A stretch of 64,000 nucleotides of DNA, from assembly GCA_048013815.1 (NCBI GenBank), contig CM106585.1:20274001-20338000 (forward strand). The letters run 5' to 3'. A program made the translations under genes and the position numbers. A model generated the notes under the pieces. The model saw only the letters and a program-made list of their open reading frames with translations, had not been told where the DNA came from and did no database searches. Numbering within the stretch: the first letter of the stretch is position 1; each line of letters begins with the position of its first letter. Positions 55,346 through 64,000 of the stretch are shown piece after piece. Origin of the DNA: Setoptus koraiensis. Taxonomy: Eukaryota; Arthropoda.

Positions 55346-56486
55346 AGTCTGGCAGCCAGATAGGCGACGGATAGGCAGCGGATAGGCGGCGGATCGGCAG
55401 CCGGAGATTACTCGACGAGCTAGCAGCGAAAGCGGCCAAAACTGGAGCCCGTCGACGCTCCATCAATTGCGCCGACCTTGGCCGGCAAGCACGCGAGCGC
55501 CGCTATGTAACATAATAGCGCCTGGCGTGATCGCTCACAGCGCCGCCGACGCCAGCCTGTTATGCAACGCTCAAACTGCGCTCACCAATCAACAGGTGCC
55601 CGCAAAAAACCACCAAATGCACAACAGGTGAGCCTGGCGCTTGTCATTGGGCTGTCATTTGGGTGGTTAGGTCATTATTACGCCACTGACTCCATCGCAG
55701 CTCCATGGCAGAGTCTGCTGCCGCTGCCAGAGAGTCTGCGGTTCTCGGCCGGCCTACGTTACACACACACACACGCACGCCGTCACTGTCCTGATGCACA
55801 CATATCCCGATGCATCATTGCGCTGTCGTCAGTCGATTGACAATTGTTGTGCTAATTCCATTTAAACAAGCTTGTTATTGTTGTTGTTGGTGCATTGCTG
55901 TTGCCGCTGTCACCGTTGTTTGTGGCTCCGTGCACCGTTGCACCACAAACAGACATTCGCAAGTTGTGAATCACAACAGTGAGTGCTGTCAACAGTCAAT
56001 TGACAATTGTCAGTGGCGCGAATGGTGCACTGCACCCTGCACCACACACACTCTTTATTGCAAGTTGCAATTTGCAACACACACACACACACGCACACTC
56101 TCTAATAGAGAGTCTCTATCGCAACGCACACACACACACACACACTCTTTATTATGGCACACACACACCCGCACGCCCAATTATACGCAATTATGCAATG
56201 TATCGTTATGGTGACATTGAGTTATTGCGAGAGTGATCATCAAACGATAATGTTTTTTATGTTACATGTTACATAATAATGTGTTGTGACCGGCAGTGTC
56301 TATTACTAATAGACTATTAGTGTCTATTTTTGTATTTTTGTTGCTGCCACAAATTGGTGCACTCGTTGCGCAACGAGCGTGTATCTAGCCTAGATGATGT
56401 AGCAATGATTGGTCGCCTACAATTTGTATAGCTAGTAACAGGGATTTACATAACACCATCAGCTGATTGCAGCCAGCCGAACACAG

Positions 56487-56515
56487 GTGAGCACTTTCAC
56501 CGTGAAAGTGCTCAC
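56487..56515. repeat. 29-bp perfect palindrome with flanking E-boxes
   Basis: GTGAGCACTTTCAC-C-GTGAAAGTGCTCAC: 14-base arms around one base. The left flank ACACAGGTGAGCAC is mirrored again at about 56521-56537 (CACCTGTGCTCACCTG). CAGGTG/CACCTG E-box cores at 56485, 56523 and 56533 cluster around it. Confidence 0.95.
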
Positions 56516-56580
56516 TTAACGCCACCTGTGCTCACCTGGCCTCAGGTCTCGATAAGATCGAGCCTTCGAACACAACGGGA

Positions 56581-56628
56581 TCATCTCTTGCATCATCTCT
56601 TGCATCATCTCTTGCATCATCTCTCTGC
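56581..56628. repeat. 12-bp tandem repeat, 4 copies
   Basis: TCATCTCTTGCA three times perfectly, and a fourth altered copy. Confidence 0.95.
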
Positions 56629-57026
56629 AAAGTGTCCATGGAGCCCGTGTTTGTTGGTGTTGTTTGGCAACCACTTGAGGGATGACTTGACTTGTTGCGT
56701 GCCCGTGTGGGTTTTTTGAGCGTTTGTTGTCAGTGTTGTCGCAAGTGAGTCAGTGAGTCTCGCCGTAACCTGTAACTCACAAGTGCCGTAAGTGAGCGTC
56801 TCGAGAAACTGACGTTCAATCATGGCCATGAGTCAGCCATGTTAGTGATTCACAGGTGACTCAACACTGTTCAGCGTGAACGCCAATTGCGGCTGCGTCA
56901 GTGGCAAGCTGCTTTCTCGACAAACGTTCTGCAAACATAACTAATAGCCAGCAACCTGTTATCAGCAGCAAATGAATACGCAGCTCATTAGCGCCAGCAC
57001 GCAGCGATGGAGCGAGCGAGCAAGCA

Positions 57027-57060
<34 letters not shown>

Positions 57061-58293
57061 AACGGAAACAATTGGCAATATCGGTCTTACATGTATTACG
57101 TAATACTGTATAACTGGCATCGTGTGTGTGATTTACGCGCACTATTACAGCACCATTGTAGTACGCATTGTGGCGTGAGTAGTGTGTTAGTTGCATGACT
57201 AGTTGAATGACTGTGAAACACTGCGCGATTCGCCATGAATCGAGGTTACGATCTAGAGTTAAGCCCTAGAGTCGAGCCCGGCGAACAGCGAATTTGAGAA
57301 CTATTTGTGCAATTCGACGAGCGCATTCGATCATGATGATGGCATAAGACGTGACGCAATGATAATTGCTGCCGCTACTCATTGCAATAGTTTGCAAGCT
57401 ATTGCAGATTGTCGAATAGTCAGTGCTATTGGAAATTGTCAGTAGCAGTCCGTGAGTGGCAGTCCGTAAGTGGCAGACATGCTCCAAATGCAGCCAATGG
57501 GGCTCCCGTTCGCGACCCACTCACTAATAGTGAGTCACTATATAATAACTGGTGTATATAATAATAAAAATCTTTTACAGATGCTAACATCTATATAAGA
57601 TGTGTCTACGGTTCAACACGACGAGCAATTGATCGGGGGCCGATTGCTGGAGCTAGCGAGCGAGCGACAGGGGGGCACTAATAAACGACCATTCATACGA
57701 GGGCGAGGCGGGCCGGCATGAGACGAGCTCGGTGTCAAAGTGTCTCGGCAAACAAAGTATCTCATCGTGCCAGTTGCTGCAATTAGCCCATGTGCATACC
57801 GTGCCTTCCGTTGCTCGCTATTCAGCCATTTATCCATTTATCCAGCCAGCCTGCCAGCCCGCCAGTCGTTGAGCCATTAAGCCATTCAGTTATACGCACA
57901 CACATATATAAATTCAGTTATTTTGCAGCCGTATAAAGTATATTTATATATGTTATAGCGAGCGTTAGAGCGAGCGTGATAGATCCATAAATGGCTGCTC
58001 ACTGTGATGAGAGAGTCAGTCGAATTTGTCGCGGCCAACAACAAATACACACAACAACAAATATCTGCTGCCAGCTCGCCAACTCATACGCCAGCACCAA
58101 CACTAAACTAACTGGCACCACAACAAATAAACAGATTACAATGTATAATGAATGATCTTGGCATGAGCGTAAGATTGTTAGCTGGTGTTGTCATTCAGAC
58201 ATTATCATTTTTAGCAAAAATGACTCTAACCTCTGTCTGACACTATCAAGCTATATCACAAATGGCTCGGCTAAGTGACGCCGAGCTGGCTGA

Positions 58294-58299
<6 letters not shown>

Positions 58300-58341
<42 letters not shown>
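58300..58341. repeat. (GGCT)n microsatellite
   Basis: About ten GGCT units. Confidence 0.95.
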
Positions 58342-58343
<2 letters not shown>

Positions 58344-58623
58344 TATCAACCATTGGCTGGCGGTATTTGCAAGCGATACATGCATGCATGCGATTTGCGA
58401 TTTGTGGCACTTGGGCGACATGTGTGGCAACGAGATGCAGCGTTGCGATGCAAATTACAATATTAGATAACGGTTTTATCCTGTTTATTTTGTGTCATTT
58501 TGCGCACAAGTCTCAAGAGCGACCCACAGAGCGACAGAGCCAAACAGCCAGCGACAGAGCCAAACAGCGAGTGAGAGTGGCGGTTTTGAAGCGCATGCTG
58601 GGCGACACCTTTGACCCAATTTA

Positions 58624-58710
58624 GTAATTCAGTGATTCAGTGACTCGGTGACTCAGTGACTCAGAAATTCAGTGATTCAGTGATTCAAAAATTCAGCAAT
58701 TTTGCAATTC
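58624..58710. repeat. 9-10-bp degenerate repeat (ATTCAGTG)
   Basis: About eight copies of (A/C)TCAGTGA(T/C) and related words. Confidence 0.8.
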
Positions 58711-59219
58711 CGCAATCGCTCGCTTGGTTCAGTTATTCAGTTCAGTCGGGCTGCTGCGGGCCAGCTCCTCGGCTCCTCGGCTGCACGGCTCCCCGGCTGC
58801 ACGGCTTCTCGGCTTGTCAGCTTCGCGTCGTATGTTCATTAGCTCGGCGCTCGGCAGGGCCTCAGGCTCGCCTCGTTACGTCGGCGGGGCCTTTCGCTCG
58901 CGAGTCGCGACTTGCGGGGCTCGCTTGCCGTGCACAGTCGCTACTCGCGAGCGAGACCCGTTGGCGCTTTGCTGCTGAATTTCGCCAGCCAGCTCGAGAG
59001 TTCGAGACACTGCAACATTCAACTGTTGTTAGAGAGAGCGAGAGAAATAATAAATAATTGCATGGCCGTGTGTGTTCGTAATGAGAAAGACACAGCATTT
59101 TTGTGGCAGTTTACATGGGATCCGTAACATGCTTGTGTGTTGCGTCTATTTGCATACTCTCGCTCTTCACTTTGCTCTCTAAACTCTCTCTCCGAGCTAC
59201 TCGCAGCAATCAAGAATCT

Positions 59220-59292
59220 TCTCTCTCTTTCTGCCAGAGAGTCTCTCTTTCTGCCAGAGTCTCTCTCTCTCTCTGCCAGAGAGTCTCTCGCC
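59220..59292. repeat. CT-rich repeat with CTGCCAGAGAGTCTCTC unit
   Basis: Three copies of a unit ending in the near-palindrome AGAGAGTCTCTC. Confidence 0.8.
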
Positions 59293-59576
59293 AGCCAGCA
59301 AGAGTCGTATTGATGCTGGCGCGAACGTCGCCGCTGTCTCTGCGAACCGTCAACATCAACTCACATACAAATAGAGGCAACGAAATAAGCTAAATAAGTA
59401 CCATCAAACAGTGAGCAAGTTAGCAGCGATAGATCGCCCACATCCATACTTGGGATTATAAGGCAAATGTAATTAAATTCATGCAACTATTGCGTAGAGG
59501 GCCAGCATTTCGTCGAGCTGCAAATCGCAATTATATTTGCATACACTTCAGCGCTCGTTGGGCTGCCTCTTTTTCC

Positions 59577-59646
59577 CGGCCTTCGCTCGGCCTTCTGTCG
59601 GCCTTTTCTCGGTCTTTTCTCGGCCTTTTCTCGGCCTTTTTCTCGA
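59577..59646. repeat. 12-bp tandem repeat (CGGCCTTTTCT)
   Basis: About six copies of TCGGCCTTTTC with small changes. Confidence 0.88.
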
Positions 59647-60623
59647 AGTCGACAATCGAGATCTGTTACCATTTGCATAACATGCCACAACAACAGCAAC
59701 AACCGCACAACTCCACGCCATTGCGAACAGTCTCAATAGTATGCGACTGCATTAGCGGCTAAGGCAACATTAGCGTCAAATTGACTAGACACAGAAGCCG
59801 TGAAGGTGAAAATGACAAACACCGAGATGCTCCAAATCGTCCTATTGTTTTTAGCTCTCGAGCTAGCTCAAGCTAATGGCCTCGTCTCGGGCCCGTCGCT
59901 GCGTGGCTCAGCTCGGCGGCTCGCTAGGCCATCGCGATAGGCGGTAAGCTAGCATATCGCTAGCTTGCTGCCGATGCCCATATCGCTAGATCCGGCTGGC
60001 ACCGGCTGGCGTCGTTTTCTGGAGCAGCGACTGGATAACTCAATTAGGAGATGTTGCTGCCATCTCTGCTTCGAGACGGCAGGCGATGGCACGAACGAAT
60101 GACGAGCCGAGAAACGGTCTGAGCCGTCGACAGAATTCCGTCATCGATTCTCTGGCCCTTCGTTGCGTTGACGGCGAACAAGTTCGAAGCTTCGCCGAAG
60201 CGTCCGACAATGCTCATCGCGCTCTGCATTGTCTGGCGCTGCGAACGCCAAATCAATCAGCGCCGCCGCCACTCAAAATTGACCTGTCAGCAGACTCTAT
60301 TACACAATAGATTATACACAGCTAGCTATGGCTGAGCTCGCCACACGTCCAGGGCGACACCTGTTGTGTTGTTATTTATTTGAGCACAGTGTGATGCAAT
60401 TCAAGCTAGGAACAATGTAAAATAGATGGTGATGATGATGTAAATGAAGGGGCCCAAATATGGGCCGGCAATGTGCCGAAAACGGGCTGCACAACAATAA
60501 TAATAATGGCAATAATTAATAATAATGGCAATAATTAATGGTAGCAATTGATAAATGCGAGTGCCAATTCATGGTGATGAGCGGTGCACGAAGTGTGATA
60601 ATATAAATAAAATATACGCAATA

Positions 60624-63600
60624 TCAGGTGGCGCTGCCCTGGCACTTTTCGTAGCGGACCCATTTGCTCTTGATGTCGCGGCTGAGCTCGTTGTGCTCGG
60701 ACCTCAACACGGCCAATTGGTCCTCCAATTTGTCGCCGTGAGACTGTATGTCGTTCTCAATGTGCCCATAATGATGCACCAGTTTCAGGTCGGACTCCAG
60801 CTCCAGTTTGAAATGATTTGTGTCGTGACGCAACTGCTTCCATCTGACGGTGTCACTTTCTATTTTGCTCTCCAACACCCACAACAATTGCTCCAAATAT
60901 GAACTGCTACTGTTTTGGCCGTCACTTGACCCACTTGTTGTTGTGTCCGGCAACAGTTTGTGCATTGTCGCCAACAACAACTCTGTTGTGGAATTCAAGT
61001 CGGCAAAGCTGTCATCGGCTGCATGGCTGCTAGTTGGCTGCAGTATTTTATCAAGTCTATCTAGAGATGAATTGGTGTCACCAGCTATGGCCTCAATGAG
61101 ATTGTAATTGTGCTGTGTGCGCCATCTTATGACGCTGTGATTAGTTGACAAAAGATCAACTTGGTTGCTGTTGTGATTGTTGAGCTTGATTTGTGTTGAA
61201 TTCAACAGTACACTCTCGATGTAATTGAAATTGTTCGAGCTGACACTGTTGTATTTGTTTATTTCATCCAGATGGGCCCTGTTGCTCTCCAACGATTGCT
61301 CCATAAACTCCTGATAATTTTGGATGGAATTCAAATAATAATCCGTGTCCCTGGTGAGCAGCGAATCAATTGACTTTTCAAACTGGTGCTCATATCTACT
61401 TTGGGTGCCATTCAGATGGCTCCACCGAGGCCACAAATCGCCACTCAGCTCTGCATCAATGGCTTGCCACACTGACACGAGTGGCTGCAATTGGTTGAGA
61501 GCTTGGTCGCTGGGCTTGTTGTCTGCCGTTGAAGCGATCATGGTGTCCAAATCGGTTTGTCGTTGCGACGCCAGCAACAGCTCGTAGGATTTTGTCAGAT
61601 TTTGTATACTTTTGACCATATTCTCCATACGCGAGCTCTGTTTCTCTACGGCGAGCGAGCTGTTTTGCAAACGATCCGTGTGGCTAGACGCCAATCCGTC
61701 CGGTCGCAATTCCGTCGAGCCCCCGATGAATCGATCGAGCCGAGGCTCGAGTTTCCTTTGTTTTATCCGCAATGTCACACTTGCCATAACGGAGTCGGTC
61801 AGTTGAGCCAATTCATTCACATACTCTGACTCTAGCGCGTTGGCCGCCTGGTACAGGCTTGCATTGTGTTGTTGTATCAGCACCAATGAGGCCTGCAACA
61901 AATCTGATAGCTGCTGCTGCTGAAACGATCTTAAATCTCGCGAACATGAGGCCCAATTCGTGACGAAGCAACGCGCCTCATCGCTATTTAGGTCTGCATC
62001 GGTGGTGGGCAGGGTGAGTCGCTCAATTGAGAACGACGACAACCTGTGGAATAGCTCGTTGTTTGAATTGTTGGTGGCAAACAGATATTGGGTGGCCGCT
62101 TCGTATTGGTGGCGAGTGTCCAACAGTTGCTTGTTTTGCTTGTCGTGCACAATTTTAATTTGGTCCTCAATGATGCCAGTGGCATTGAACAATTGCTGGG
62201 CCCGGATAAAATTCAATTTCCAATCGGTGCGCGGCTGGCCCGACCGGTGCAACAGAGTCGTCTCTATGCCAATCCTGTCCTCGTCCAATTGTTGCAAATC
62301 TCTGTCTAGCTGACGCTTGAGCAATTCAACTTGCTCGATCTGCTCCGACAATTCGCGCGACTCCAATTCGAGCTGGCGTCGTCGTTGGTGCCCCTCTTGG
62401 TGTGGCTCGATTGGCGGCCCCATTTGGCGGTCCCAATTTGCGGAGGTGCCCGCGAATTGGGCCCCATTGGCGAGAAACGGATAAAGAAAGTTGCGCACAT
62501 CGGACAACAAATCAAACATTGTCTCGTTGTAGGTGTGCGTCGCGCCCAAGAACCTGTCACTGTATATTTTCTCCTGATTGATGGTCCTCACGATGAAGTG
62601 CAGCTTTTTCTCTATGTATTCCTCTTGCTCTGGAGTGAGCGAGCCAACCGAAACCGGCGAGGCCCATCGCTTGGCCCTGTCACGCCACCTGTCCAAGCCG
62701 TTCAAACTGTCAAAATGTCCCCCGCGAGCGTCCAAACTGTCGGAATGTCCCCCAGAAGCGTCCACACTGTCGAAATGTCCCTCAAAAGCGTCCAAACCGC
62801 CGGAATGCGGATGAGCCGATTGTTGGCGCGATTGGCCCGCTCTGAAACTGGCCGACCGGCGATAGCTCACGCTCAACCGGTCAGCGTCGTGCCACAGAGC
62901 GGCCACTTTGGCCAGCCACTGGTCGTAGCATTCGCCGCAGCGCAAGCAGCTCTTCGGCGACGGGATATCCTTTAGCAAATTCATGTTGTACGTGTCCATT
63001 GTGAGGCTGTCGTTAGCGTCGGCGCCCTCGTGATGGGGCCCCGATGACCCGCTCGCCGCGCTTGTTGGGCTGGCGAGCGTGGCGGTGGCGTTGAAGTAGT
63101 AGCCCGTGGCGCACTTTTCGCACTTGCTGCCCGTCATTTCGGCCAAACAGTCGCACTGGCCGGTGCTCTTGTCGCAATCCGTGGACCGGGACCCGAACAT
63201 GTTGCAATTGCACATTTTGCACTTGCGCTCGGACTTGGGATCGCCCCAGAATCCGAAGCCGCACTGGTTGCACTTGCGGCCCCCGTAGCCCGGCTTGCAT
63301 TCGCACTGGCCCGTCAGCGGATTGCACGCCCTCAACTGGGTGCCCGCTTGAGAGTTGGCTCCTGCAAACTGGCCATGCCCAGCGCCGGCAGTGGTACCGT
63401 TGGACTGGGCGGTATTTGCGGCGGTTGTGAGCGTGCCCTCGGGGTCGCAATTGCACCGCTCACAACCCACGCCCGCGGTCATATTCCAATAGTTGAGCTG
63501 ACATTGGTCGCACTTGTCGCCCTGTACATTGTCGGCGCACTGACACTGTCCGGTGTGCCTGTCGCAGGGCAAATAACTGTAATTGTTGCTGCCGCTCGGG

Positions 63601-64000
63601 TCGTAGCGGGTCCCGTTGGGGTGACACTGGCACGCGCTGCACGATTGTGTCGTGGCATCACCATGATAACCCGGCCGGCACAATTCGCAATGGTCGCCCT
63701 CTGTGTCGTTGGTGCACTTGAGGCATTTGCCCGTATTCTGGTCGCAATTGTGGTGCGCGCTAACGTTCCAATTGTTGTTACATTGGCACATTCTGCAATC
63801 TTTGCCCAACTGTCCGCTCGGGCCCCAATAGTTTGGGGCGCACATTTCGCACATGGCGCCCACAAATCCGGGCTTGCACACGCACTCGAACGCTTGCTGC
63901 TGCTGTTGCTGGTATCTGGTGGTCATGGCACCCAAATCCGCCGGGCCGCCCGCTTCTCTGGGCCCAGCGCCGAGGGCGCCCCCCGCGGCCGGAGCGGACA
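60624..64000 (-). CDS. LamB: Laminin beta chain, C-terminal 1125 residues (N-terminus off window)
   Basis: A basement-membrane heterotrimer subunit, secreted. The frame is open from 60624 to the right edge with no intron. It starts within an LE (laminin EGF-like) module; four more complete LE modules follow, with cysteine order and words as in beta-1 ('NCDQNTGKCLKCTNDTEGDH' versus human 'CDKETGRCLKCLYHTEGEHC'). Then come 'CLRCGECYDQW' and a coiled coil of about 750 residues. The chain ends '...KWVRYEKCQGSAT'; the cysteine near the C-terminus suits the beta-gamma disulfide, and a C near the end is a beta feature. Odd points are long Ser/Gly/Ala/Thr-rich insertions within LE modules, a run of Q near the edge, and a tandem decapeptide between LE and coiled coil. 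No LN domain is visible, as it lies to the right. Confidence 0.93.
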   Translation of the reverse strand, partial: SAPAAGGALGAGPREAGGPADLGAMTTRYQQQQQQAFECVCKPGFVGAMCEMCAPNYWGPSGQLGKDCRMCQCNNNWNVSAHHNCDQNTGKCLKCTNDTEGDHCELCRPGYHGDATTQSCSACQCHPNGTRYDPSGSNNYSYLPCDRHTGQCQCADNVQGDKCDQCQLNYWNMTAGVGCERCNCDPEGTLTTAANTAQSNGTTAGAGHGQFAGANSQAGTQLRACNPLTGQCECKPGYGGRKCNQCGFGFWGDPKSERKCKMCNCNMFGSRSTDCDKSTGQCDCLAEMTGSKCEKCATGYYFNATATLASPTSAASGSSGPHHEGADANDSLTMDTYNMNLLKDIPSPKSCLRCGECYDQWLAKVAALWHDADRLSVSYRRSASFRAGQSRQQSAHPHSGGLDAFEGHFDSVDASGGHSDSLDARGGHFDSLNGLDRWRDRAKRWASPVSVGSLTPEQEEYIEKKLHFIVRTINQEKIYSDRFLGATHTYNETMFDLLSDVRNFLYPFLANGAQFAGTSANWDRQMGPPIEPHQEGHQRRRQLELESRELSEQIEQVELLKRQLDRDLQQLDEDRIGIETTLLHRSGQPRTDWKLNFIRAQQLFNATGIIEDQIKIVHDKQNKQLLDTRHQYEAATQYLFATNNSNNELFHRLSSFSIERLTLPTTDADLNSDEARCFVTNWASCSRDLRSFQQQQLSDLLQASLVLIQQHNASLYQAANALESEYVNELAQLTDSVMASVTLRIKQRKLEPRLDRFIGGSTELRPDGLASSHTDRLQNSSLAVEKQSSRMENMVKSIQNLTKSYELLLASQRQTDLDTMIASTADNKPSDQALNQLQPLVSVWQAIDAELSGDLWPRWSHLNGTQSRYEHQFEKSIDSLLTRDTDYYLNSIQNYQEFMEQSLESNRAHLDEINKYNSVSSNNFNYIESVLLNSTQIKLNNHNSNQVDLLSTNHSVIRWRTQHNYNLIEAIAGDTNSSLDRLDKILQPTSSHAADDSFADLNSTTELLLATMHKLLPDTTTSGSSDGQNSSSSYLEQLLWVLESKIESDTVRWKQLRHDTNHFKLELESDLKLVHHYGHIENDIQSHGDKLEDQLAVLRSEHNELSRDIKSKWVRYEKCQGSAT
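62700..62815. repeat. 30-bp tandem repeat inside laminin beta (decapeptide GGHFDSLDAR)
   Basis: About three and a half units in the laminin frame: FEGHFDSVDA, SGGHSDSLDA, RGGHFDSLNG. They sit about 30-60 residues after the last LE module, in a linker before the coiled coil. Confidence 0.9.

Larger units (their letters stand above)
47241..60623. other. 13.4-kb gene-free region, GC-richer, repeat-studded
   Basis: I found no supportable gene here. Composition is visibly more GC-rich than at 1-47 kb, and many open frames exist on both strands only because stops are rare and simple repeats abound; none shows a domain. It separates the 5' end of actin from the 3' end of the laminin gene, so distal enhancers of either gene could lie here. 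Individual repeats and palindromes are listed separately. No tRNA, rRNA or known microRNA was recognised by eye. Confidence 0.6.

Noticed and set aside
57229-57295. tRNA-like string near GAGTTAAGCCCTAGAGTCGAGCCC
   Set aside because: No cloverleaf could be folded and no proper T arm; only the tRNA at 3204-3285 qualifies.
62331-62975. 214-codon plus frame opposite the laminin
   Set aside because: Antisense shadow of the laminin coding region, including the 30-bp repeat.

Overview
This is nuclear DNA from an animal, most likely a small-genome arthropod; a mite or another chelicerate would fit, but nothing in the window fixes the group. The gene set is metazoan (laminin beta, LMO, paxillin-type LIM protein, Src-type kinase, ZSWIM8, diaphanous formin). 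Introns are very short: the eight I can place are 82-129 bp with GT-AG ends. Many large genes are nearly or wholly intronless over the visible part, including a 4.4-kb ZSWIM8 exon, a 3.4-kb laminin exon and a 2.4-kb formin exon. I saw no bacterial operon, CRISPR array, virus-like element or recognisable transposon gene.

Layout. 1-10.4 kb is gene-dense, with most genes on the minus strand: diaphanous (runs off the left edge), tRNA-Leu(AAG), DAP1, a 960-aa orphan and a PPM1D phosphatase. 10.4-15.3 kb is microsatellite-rich and has no recognised gene. 15.3-29.5 kb carries THUMPD3, ZSWIM8, a LIM-only paxillin-like gene, ANAPC15, SUPT3H and an LMO gene. After 3 kb of non-coding DNA come ZC3H14 and MRPL16 (convergent), a 500-N assembly gap that hides most of a Src-family kinase, MSRB, DBT, a CCDC137-like gene and two orphans. 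42.3-45.5 kb is a near-perfect inverted duplication holding two head-to-head genes for a secreted, furin-site-bearing precursor. An intronless actin gene follows at 45.7-46.9 kb. 46.9-60.6 kb is a visibly more GC-rich, gene-free stretch of simple repeats, tandem repeats and palindromes. 60.6-64 kb holds the C-terminal part of a laminin beta chain, which runs off the right edge.

Working together. The recognised genes are mostly unrelated housekeeping and developmental loci: actin dynamics and adhesion (formin, actin, paxillin, Src, laminin), transcription and RNA (SUPT3H, ZC3H14, THUMPD3, tRNA), protein turnover (ANAPC15, ZSWIM8) and mitochondria or redox (MRPL16, DBT, MSRB). No operon-like logic is visible. 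The most unusual locus is the palindrome. Its TATA boxes are exact mirror images, each 266 bp from its own ATG. The last 126 residues of the two proteins are identical, while the first 176 differ at about 22 sites, which suggests ongoing gene conversion. A second rearrangement lies nearby: 37.3-37.8 kb is a collapsed direct copy of 39.9-41.4 kb.
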